A stretch of 5,012 nt of DNA from positions 1-5,012 of the forward strand of contig FR888178.1 in the NCBI GenBank assembly GCA_000431775.1, in the 5' to 3' direction. Each line of letters opens with the position of its first letter. Position 1 is the first letter of the stretch. The notes beneath the pieces were generated by a model. It did not search any database. It saw only the letters and a program-made list of their open reading frames with translations, and was not told where the DNA came from. The position numbers and the translations under genes were made by a program. This document shows, one piece after another, positions 1 to 5,012 of this stretch. This stretch comes from Clostridium sp. CAG:413. Lineage in GTDB: Bacteria > Bacillota > Clostridia > Oscillospirales > Acutalibacteraceae.

Positions 1-20
1 CCGCGGAGCGGTTATTTCAC

Positions 21-38
21 ATTTTGTGCACGCAAAAT
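21..38. repeat. Short inverted repeat upstream of the first promoter (possible operator)
   Basis: Perfect 6-bp arms ATTTTG (21-26) and CAAAAT (33-38) flank a 6-nt spacer. The element ends 7 bp before the -35 box of the promoter at 46-74, where an activator or repressor could bind. The A/T-rich arms and lack of a following T-run make an intrinsic terminator unlikely. A protein-binding role is inference from position only. Confidence 0.3.
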
Positions 39-45
39 ATTTCTC

Positions 46-74
46 TTGGCAAACTCTTCTGTTTAAGCTATAAT
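46..74 (+). promoter_or_regulatory. Sigma-A-type promoter of the four-helix bundle gene
   Basis: TTGGCA (46-51) and a perfect TATAAT (69-74) are separated by 17 bp, the optimal spacing for the housekeeping sigma factor. Transcription should start near 81, giving a leader of under 20 nt that carries the ribosome binding site AAAGGCGG (83-90). This layout argues against the TTG at 80, which would lie at or before the transcription start, and supports the ATG at 98. Confidence 0.8.
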
Positions 75-97
75 GAGATTTGAAAGGCGGTGTTGAT

Positions 98-463
98 ATG
101 GCTGATTCCAAGCTGCGAGACATGTCGACCGAGTTTGCGGTTAAAGTAATAAAAGTGTGTGATTCTGTTAAAGGCCATTATTCTCTTGTTAATCAATTAG
201 AGCGTTCGGCGACATTGATCGGCGCAAACATCCGAGAAGCCGCATATGCACATGGGAAAGCGGATTTCATTGCAAAACTTCAAATATCCCTGAAAGAATG
301 TTATGAAACCGAATATTGGATCGAATTATTTTCCAAAGCTGAACTGCTTGATGCCGATACGGCAAAAGAGCTTTTAAATCTTTGCGGAACACTTCGCAGA
401 ATCCTTATTGCCTCCGTCAACACAGCCAAAACCAACAAAAATGATCCTACAACAGAAAATTAA
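98..463 (+). CDS. Four-helix bundle protein (23S rRNA intervening sequence protein family)
   Basis: A 121-aa, probably cytosolic, all-helical protein. It shows the family's conserved core: an N-terminal helix with FAVKVIKV (13-20), QLERSATLIGANIREA (33-48), then the hallmark YAHGKADFIAKLQISLKE (50-67) and ETEYWIELF (70-78), followed by a fourth helix (about 85-110) and a polar tail. Length is typical. The family was named for reading frames inside 23S rRNA intervening sequences, but many members, like this one, stand alone. Solved relatives form pentameric bundles, and the Avd protein of diversity-generating retroelements shares the fold; no reverse transcriptase or variable repeat is visible here. 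The molecular function is not established; nucleic-acid binding is a common suggestion. The start is ATG at 98, with AAAGGCGG 7 nt upstream. Base composition appears more A/T-rich than the downstream genes, which may hint at horizontal acquisition. Family assignment is strong; a specific role cannot be given. Confidence 0.9.
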   Translation: MADSKLRDMSTEFAVKVIKVCDSVKGHYSLVNQLERSATLIGANIREAAYAHGKADFIAKLQISLKECYETEYWIELFSKAELLDADTAKELLNLCGTLRRILIASVNTAKTNKNDPTTEN

Positions 464-469
464 CGCGCT

Positions 470-514
470 CTCAACCGCCGGTTGAGGCGGAATTCAACCG
501 ACCGTTTAGTTGAA
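470..514. repeat. Overlapping inverted repeats between the first gene and the regulator promoter
   Basis: CTCAACCG (470-477) and CGGTTGAG (479-486) form a perfect 17-bp palindrome around one central C. CGGTTGA (479-485) can instead pair with TCAACCG (494-500) across an 8-nt loop, and TTCAAC (493-498) can pair with GTTGAA (509-514). The three pairings share arms, so they exclude one another in RNA. The block begins 6 bp after the first gene's stop and ends 14 bp before the next -35 box. No T-run follows, so it is not a canonical intrinsic terminator. It could be a 3' end structure or a set of half-sites for a DNA-binding protein such as the adjacent regulator. Confidence 0.5.
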
Positions 515-528
515 CAACCATCGGATAA

Positions 529-558
529 TTGACTGCCGCCGTTTTGCGGTGATACAAT
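529..558 (+). promoter_or_regulatory. Sigma-A-type promoter of the Xre-family regulator
   Basis: TTGACT (529-534) and TACAAT (553-558) are 18 bp apart; transcription should start near 565. The spacer carries a small inverted repeat, CCGC (536-539) and GCGG (546-549), placed so that a bound repressor would block RNA polymerase. Autoregulation by the downstream regulator is a reasonable inference, since Xre-type repressors often bind their own promoters. Confidence 0.7.
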
Positions 559-573
559 CAAGTCGCCAAAACG

Positions 574-581
574 AAAGGAGG
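574..581 (+). promoter_or_regulatory. Strong ribosome binding site supporting the TTG start at 590
   Basis: AAAGGAGG is an almost full anti-Shine-Dalgarno match, 8 nt before TTG at 590 and about 9 nt after the predicted transcription start. Its strength and placement are the main reasons for choosing the longer form of the regulator. Confidence 0.65.
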
Positions 582-589
582 CAGTTAAT

Positions 590-1120
590 TTGTTTAACAG
601 CAAAAAAGAATTGACAAGCACGGAGGTGTCCTCGATGAAGATCGGCAGCAATATTGCCGCATTGAGAAAGGAAAAAGGAATAACGCAGGAGGAGCTTGCA
701 AATGCCCTCGGCGTGTCGGCTCAGGCGGTCTCGAAATGGGAGAATAACAGCTCCTGCCCCGACGTTTCGCTGCTCACGGTTATTGCGGATTATTTCGGAG
801 TCACGGTCGATGCGCTCCTGCGCTCGGGCGCGGAGGAGATAACGCGCGCTGACCCGCCCTCGACCGATAGTAATGTTGCTGCGGTGCGCGGAGGCAAGCG
901 GAATGTCCGCATAAAGGTCACACAGCCGAACGGCAAGGAAACAAATGTAAAAGTACCGTTCGGAGTCGTGAAAATGGGGCTGCGGGTCGGCAATGTGTTC
1001 GGCCTGCAAAGGGATGTCGCGGATAAGATCGGCGCCCTGCTCGACGACCCCGCAGCGGCGGCGGATATCCTCAGTGTTGACGGCGAAAACGGCGAGCACG
1101 TCACAATAAGCATCGAATAA
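590..1120 (+). CDS. Xre/Cro-type helix-turn-helix regulator with C-terminal SHOCT-like domain
   Basis: A 176-aa predicted DNA-binding transcriptional regulator. Residues 16-78 form a classic Xre/HTH_3 domain: IAALRKEKGITQEELANALG (22-41), VSAQAVSKWEN (42-52) with the recognition-helix SKWEN, SCPDVSLL (55-62) and ADYFGVTVDALL (66-77). A polar linker (about 79-103) leads to NVRIKV (105-110), NVKVPFGVVKMGLRVG (119-134) and a closing ILSVDGENGEHVTISIE (160-176). That tail resembles the SHOCT-like domain at the N-terminus of YvlB/LiaX-type envelope-stress proteins; this match is from memory of the family pattern. There is no signal peptide or membrane segment. Two in-frame starts are plausible: TTG at 590 (RBS AAAGGAGG, 8 nt) and ATG at 635 (GGAGG at 622-626, 8 nt), which gives 161 aa beginning right at the HTH. 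I chose 590 because of the stronger RBS near the transcription start. Targets are unknown; it may regulate itself. The HTH call is secure, the C-terminal call less so. Confidence 0.88.
   Translation: MFNSKKELTSTEVSSMKIGSNIAALRKEKGITQEELANALGVSAQAVSKWENNSSCPDVSLLTVIADYFGVTVDALLRSGAEEITRADPPSTDSNVAAVRGGKRNVRIKVTQPNGKETNVKVPFGVVKMGLRVGNVFGLQRDVADKIGALLDDPAAAADILSVDGENGEHVTISIE
622..626 (+). promoter_or_regulatory. Second ribosome binding site, for the alternative ATG start at 635
   Basis: GGAGG lies 8 nt before ATG at 635, in the same frame as the longer form. Starting here gives a protein beginning MKIGSNIAALRKEKG, the usual beginning of Xre-family proteins. It may be the true start, an internal second start, or chance, since the same bases encode Glu-Val in the longer form. 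Confidence 0.4.
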
Positions 1121-1146
1121 GGATCTTGAATCCCGCGTTTTAAAGG

Positions 1147-1165
1147 CTCCCTTTACACAGGGGAG
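1147..1165 (+). terminator. Weak terminator candidate after the Xre-family regulator
   Basis: CTCCC (1147-1151) pairs with GGGAG (1161-1165) across a 9-nt loop, and a run of six T lies at 1176-1181. The stem is short and the T-run begins 10 nt after it instead of directly, so termination here is doubtful. The sequence may simply be the left end of the repeat mosaic. Confidence 0.25.
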
Positions 1166-1187
1166 GCAAGTGCAATTTTTTGGCGCA

Positions 1188-1225
1188 TATTTTGTGGGAC
1201 GGCGTCCTCGACGTCCCACAAAATA
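1188..1225. repeat. Perfect 14-bp inverted repeat
   Basis: TATTTTGTGGGACG (1188-1201) is exactly complementary to 1212-1225, with a 10-nt loop. A second, mutually exclusive palindrome, GGACG-G-CGTCC (1197-1207), lies inside it. The arms are too long and exact to be chance. There is no T-run after the stem on the + strand beyond the A/T-rich arm itself, and no ORF inside. It looks like one unit of a dispersed palindromic repeat family. Confidence 0.75.
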
Positions 1226-1229
1226 ATCA

Positions 1230-1288
1230 CAATGTGGAATTATCATCGTATGGGCGAACTGTGTTCGCCCGCCTAAATTTGCACATTG
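1230..1288. repeat. Nested stem-loop repeat module
   Basis: Inner arms GGGCGAAC (1252-1259) and GTTCGCCC (1263-1270) close a 3-nt loop. Outer arms CAATGTG (1230-1236) and CACATTG (1282-1288) enclose them, with imperfect A/T-rich pairing between. It starts only 4 bases after the preceding inverted repeat. The sequence resembles GC-rich 'GGGCGAAC...GTTCGCCC' intergenic repeats that I recall from gut Clostridia; family membership needs a search. Confidence 0.65.
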
Positions 1289-1369
1289 CCGCAGCATTAA
1301 ACTGTTGCTCGCCTCTTAGGCTCACTCCTGAGGGAGTATTGCCGAAAAAAGCATTCCGCCTGCGGCACA

Positions 1370-1424
1370 CCTCATCTGTCTCGCTCTGCTCGACACCTTC
1401 TCCTCAAGGAGAAGGCGAATGAGG
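1370..1424. repeat. Inverted-repeat module CCTTCTCCT/AGGAGAAGG with outer stem
   Basis: CCTTCTCCT (1396-1404) and AGGAGAAGG (1407-1415) are perfect 9-bp arms around a 2-nt centre, enclosed by CCTCAT (1370-1375) and ATGAGG (1419-1424). Shorter stems lie just upstream: ACTCC/GGAGT (1324-1337) and TGCCG/CGGCA (1340-1367). It appears to be the right-hand unit of the mosaic and resembles repeats common between genes in uncultured gut Clostridia; that resemblance is from memory. Confidence 0.6.
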
Positions 1425-1469
1425 CTGTCAACTCAGCAATTTTTAATCGCCGGACTCTTATCCGACAAC

Positions 1470-1496
1470 AAAAAAACGGCGGGGATGACCGCCGTT
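1470..1496 (-). terminator. Rho-independent terminator of luxS
   Basis: On the minus strand, AACGGCGG (1496-1489) pairs with CCGCCGTT (1482-1475) across a 6-nt loop, followed at once by a T-run (the complement of A1470-1476). It lies about 10 nt beyond the luxS stop codon. On the + strand the same stem is followed by GATTTTTG, so it may also stop transcripts arriving from the regulator side. Confidence 0.9.
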
Positions 1497-1506
1497 GATT
1501 TTTGCT

Positions 1507-1959
1507 TTACTTTTTATACTCAAATGTCTGCTCTTTTTCGAGGGCTTTGAGGTAGCGGCGGCATTCTGCCTTGGCTTTCTCGAGGTCGAGGTCGAGATAG
1601 TTGCCGCATTCCTTTCTTGACGCGCCGAAAACTTTGCCCTCATAGGCGATGATGTCGGCGAGAATTCGCTTTGTCACGGCGAGCACGCGGGCGTTGTCGG
1701 CGTTGCGTACCAGCAGATAGAAGCCCGTGCGGCAGCCCATCGGCCCGAAGTATATCACGTCGCCGCCGATCTCTGAATTTCTCACGAAGGTCGCAAACAT
1801 ATGCTCCACGGTGTGCGCCGTGGTCGTATCCATATAATCGCCCGAATTCGGCACCCTCGTCCTCATATCATAGGTCGTGATGTCGCCGTCAATGCGCGAA
1901 ACATATATGCCCTCGGTCAGCAGGTCGTGATCGACGGTGAAGCTCGTTATCCTGTCCAT
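1507..1959 (-). CDS. luxS: S-ribosylhomocysteine lyase (LuxS, autoinducer-2 synthesis)
   Basis: A 150-aa cytosolic metalloenzyme that splits S-ribosylhomocysteine into homocysteine and DPD, the precursor of the AI-2 signal, within the activated methyl cycle. The active-site set is complete: Ser6, His11 and Arg33 (substrate contacts), metal ligands His49 and His53 in the HTVEH motif with catalytic Glu52, catalytic Cys76 in GPMGCRTGFYLL (72-83), and metal ligand Cys118 in ECGNYLDLDL (117-126). The GPMGCRTGFYLL and CGNYLD motifs fit the Clostridia/Bacteroidota-type branch better than the Bacillus one; it is a few residues shorter than the roughly 157-aa B. subtilis protein. The ATG at 1959 has AGGAG (1970-1966) 6 nt upstream. 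A longer reading frame from 1992 is rejected because it begins inside the promoter's -10 box. The gene stands alone with its own promoter and terminator; the partner nucleosidase gene (mtnN/pfs) is not in the window. AI-2 signalling versus simple methyl-cycle recycling cannot be told from sequence. Confidence 0.97.
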   Translation of the reverse strand: MDRITSFTVDHDLLTEGIYVSRIDGDITTYDMRTRVPNSGDYMDTTTAHTVEHMFATFVRNSEIGGDVIYFGPMGCRTGFYLLVRNADNARVLAVTKRILADIIAYEGKVFGASRKECGNYLDLDLEKAKAECRRYLKALEKEQTFEYKK

Positions 1960-1991
1960 AAAGCACTCCTCTGTTATTTTTGTCAGCCACA

Positions 1992-2020
1992 AGTATACAC
2001 CACGGCGGGCGAATTTTCAA
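1992..2020 (-). promoter_or_regulatory. Sigma-A-type promoter of luxS
   Basis: Reading the minus strand, TTGAAA (2020-2015) and TATACT (1997-1992) are 17 bp apart. Transcription should start near 1985, giving a leader of about 25 nt to the ATG at 1959. No riboswitch-sized leader is present, so methionine/SAM control by a long S-box leader is unlikely at this promoter. Confidence 0.8.
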
Positions 2021-2085
2021 CCCCCGGGCGGCATTCGGATACATAAAAACGCCTATATATGTTAATAGTTACTAAAAAGAAAAGT

Positions 2086-2120
2086 AAAAAAGCTATCAGT
2101 TTTTTCTAAAAACATATAGC
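2086..2120 (-). terminator. AT-rich hairpin with T-run on the minus strand, between luxS and ppdK
   Basis: GCTAT (2092-2096) pairs with ATAGC (2116-2120), and inside it GTTTTT (2099-2104) pairs with AAAAAC (2108-2113), separated by one 2x2 mismatch (CA/AT) and closed by a 3-nt loop. On the minus strand the stem is followed directly by six T (complement of A2086-2091), as in an intrinsic terminator. The stem is GC-poor, so it would be weak. It could insulate luxS from antisense transcripts coming from ppdK. It could also be a protein-binding site or simply bendable AT-rich DNA shared by the divergent promoters. Confidence 0.4.
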
Positions 2121-2136
2121 AATTTGCAGAATTATC

Positions 2137-2145
2137 TGATATAAT
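2137..2145 (+). promoter_or_regulatory. Extended -10 promoter of ppdK
   Basis: TGATATAAT combines the TGn extended -10 motif (2137-2139) with a perfect TATAAT (2140-2145). The hexamer 17 bp upstream, TAGCAA (2117-2122), is a poor -35, as expected for extended -10 promoters. A-rich tracts further upstream (2074-2091, 2108-2112) could act like an UP element. Transcription should start near 2152, leaving a leader of about 64 nt. Confidence 0.7.
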
Positions 2146-2158
2146 CATCAGTGGCTCA

Positions 2159-2176
2159 GTGCGTCTCTCGGCGCAC
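2159..2176 (+). other. Small hairpin in the ppdK 5' leader
   Basis: GTGCG (2159-2163) and CGCAC (2172-2176) pair across an 8-nt loop, a few bases after the predicted transcription start. A 5' stem like this can stabilise an mRNA; nothing indicates a ligand-binding riboswitch. The ribosome binding site GGAGG (2204-2208) lies well clear of the stem. Confidence 0.35.
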
Positions 2177-2215
2177 GGCTTTAGGAAGTTAATAATTTTA
2201 TATGGAGGTATATTA

Positions 2216-4843
<2,628 letters not shown>

Positions 4844-4862
4844 GAGTTCTCTTTCCTTTGAA

Positions 4863-4973
4863 TTGCCGCTTAGTTTCGAGCAGGCAGCAGCCTATCGAAA
4901 GGCTAACGGACAGTATGTAAGGAAAAATCAGTGGAGAGATACCACTGTAAGGGTATTCATAGACCTTGATTAA
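4863..4973 (+). pseudogene. Possible short reading-frame remnant after ppdK
   Basis: The frame +1 relative to ppdK stays open past its stop and ends at a TAA at 4971-4973, giving about 36 residues from TTG 4863, including AAAYRKANGQYVRKNQWRDT and ending VRVFIDLD. The composition is protein-like and rich in charged and aromatic residues. However, there is no ATG, and the only purine-rich stretch (GGAG, 4843-4846) is too far from a start. I do not recognise the family. It could be the degraded end of a lost gene, or chance. Confidence 0.2.
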
Positions 4974-5012
4974 CAGTTAAATACGATAAGCGTATCATTA
5001 GAAATAGTGGTA
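4889..5012. repeat. Inverted repeats downstream of ppdK with competing pairings
   Basis: AGCCT (4889-4893) pairs with AGGCT (4900-4904). CAGTGG (4929-4934) pairs with CCACTG (4942-4947) across 7 nt. TACCACT (4940-4946) can pair instead with AGTGGTA (5006-5012) at the window's end. ATACG (4981-4985) pairs with CGTAT (4991-4995). None is followed by a T-run, so no ppdK terminator is evident before the window ends. The ppdK transcript may continue into the next gene or end beyond 5012. Confidence 0.4.

Larger units (their letters stand above)
1121..1474. other. Gene-free intergenic region built of consecutive hairpin modules
   Basis: No credible gene lies here. Reading frames that cross it have no ribosome binding site and translate palindromic DNA. 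From left to right it holds a weak stem (1147-1165), a 14-bp-arm inverted repeat (1188-1225), a nested stem-loop (1230-1288), several short stems (1311-1367) and an inverted repeat inside an outer stem (1370-1424). Such end-to-end packing suggests a mosaic of dispersed intergenic repeats, perhaps of MITE type, between the regulator and the convergent luxS. No direct repeat flanking the block is obvious to the eye. Confidence 0.6.

Noticed and set aside
80..97. TTG start giving six extra residues on the four-helix bundle protein
   Set aside because: It would start at or before the predicted transcription start and would place the ribosome binding site inside the coding sequence; ATG 98 is correctly spaced.
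506..1297. Minus-strand open frame of 263 codons opposite the Xre regulator
   Set aside because: It spans the regulator, its promoter and the repeat region; the translation is Arg/Cys-rich with no recognisable domain, while the + strand gene has an HTH, a promoter and ribosome binding sites.
1180..1422. Open frame of 80 codons across the intergenic repeats
   Set aside because: It starts with TTG without a ribosome binding site, and the translated DNA consists of inverted repeats; it ends in a translation of the CCTTCTCCT/AGGAGAAGG palindrome.
1140..1425. CRISPR array
   Set aside because: The repeats are inverted and different from one another, with no direct repeats at regular spacing and no cas genes.
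1960..1991. SAM (S-box) riboswitch ahead of luxS
   Set aside because: The leader from the predicted transcription start is only about 25 nt, too short for an S-box aptamer and expression platform.
1960..1992. Eleven-codon N-terminal extension of LuxS
   Set aside because: Its ATG lies in the -10 box of the luxS promoter, and the predicted transcript starts downstream of it; ATG 1959 has a proper ribosome binding site and gives the family-typical N-terminus.
2159..2215. Nineteen-codon N-terminal extension of PpdK from GTG 2159
   Set aside because: No ribosome binding site precedes it, it begins inside a leader hairpin, and the ATG at 2216 matches the usual PPDK N-terminus with GGAGG 7 nt upstream.

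Overview
The window looks like chromosomal DNA from an anaerobic, gut-type member of the Bacillota (class Clostridia, probably near Oscillospirales/Ruminococcaceae). This placement is inferred from four things: strong AGGAGG-type ribosome binding sites, sigma-A-like promoters, a Clostridia-style pyruvate phosphate dikinase, and an intergenic patch of hairpin modules of a kind I associate with these genomes. No sequence search was run.

Layout from left to right: (1) 98-463 (+), a 121-aa four-helix bundle protein of the '23S rRNA intervening sequence' family, with its own near-consensus promoter and a short inverted repeat just upstream. (2) 464-589, overlapping inverted repeats followed by a second promoter. 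(3) 590-1120 (+), a transcriptional regulator with an N-terminal Xre/Cro-type helix-turn-helix and a C-terminal domain resembling the SHOCT-like/YvlB-LiaX N-terminal domain; it has two plausible in-frame starts. (4) 1121-1474, a gene-free stretch of consecutive hairpin modules that looks like a mosaic of dispersed repeats. (5) 1507-1959 (-), luxS, S-ribosylhomocysteine lyase, with a clear promoter and terminator. (6) 1960-2215, an AT-rich divergent control region between luxS and the next gene. (7) 2216-4843 (+), ppdK, complete pyruvate, phosphate dikinase with all the catalytic residues I checked. (8) 4844-5012, a tail with small inverted repeats, a possible short reading-frame remnant and no convincing terminator.

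The genes look like independent units, not one operon: each has its own promoter, and luxS runs against its neighbours. LuxS (activated methyl cycle, AI-2 precursor) and PpdK (ATP/PPi-linked pyruvate-PEP conversion) are housekeeping enzymes. The four-helix bundle protein and the regulator are the accessory part. I see no CRISPR array, integrase, transposase, reverse transcriptase, tRNA or rRNA, and no convincing undescribed multi-gene system. The points most worth following are the hairpin mosaic at 1140-1425, the regulator's domain fusion and double start, and the AT-rich hairpin between luxS and ppdK.
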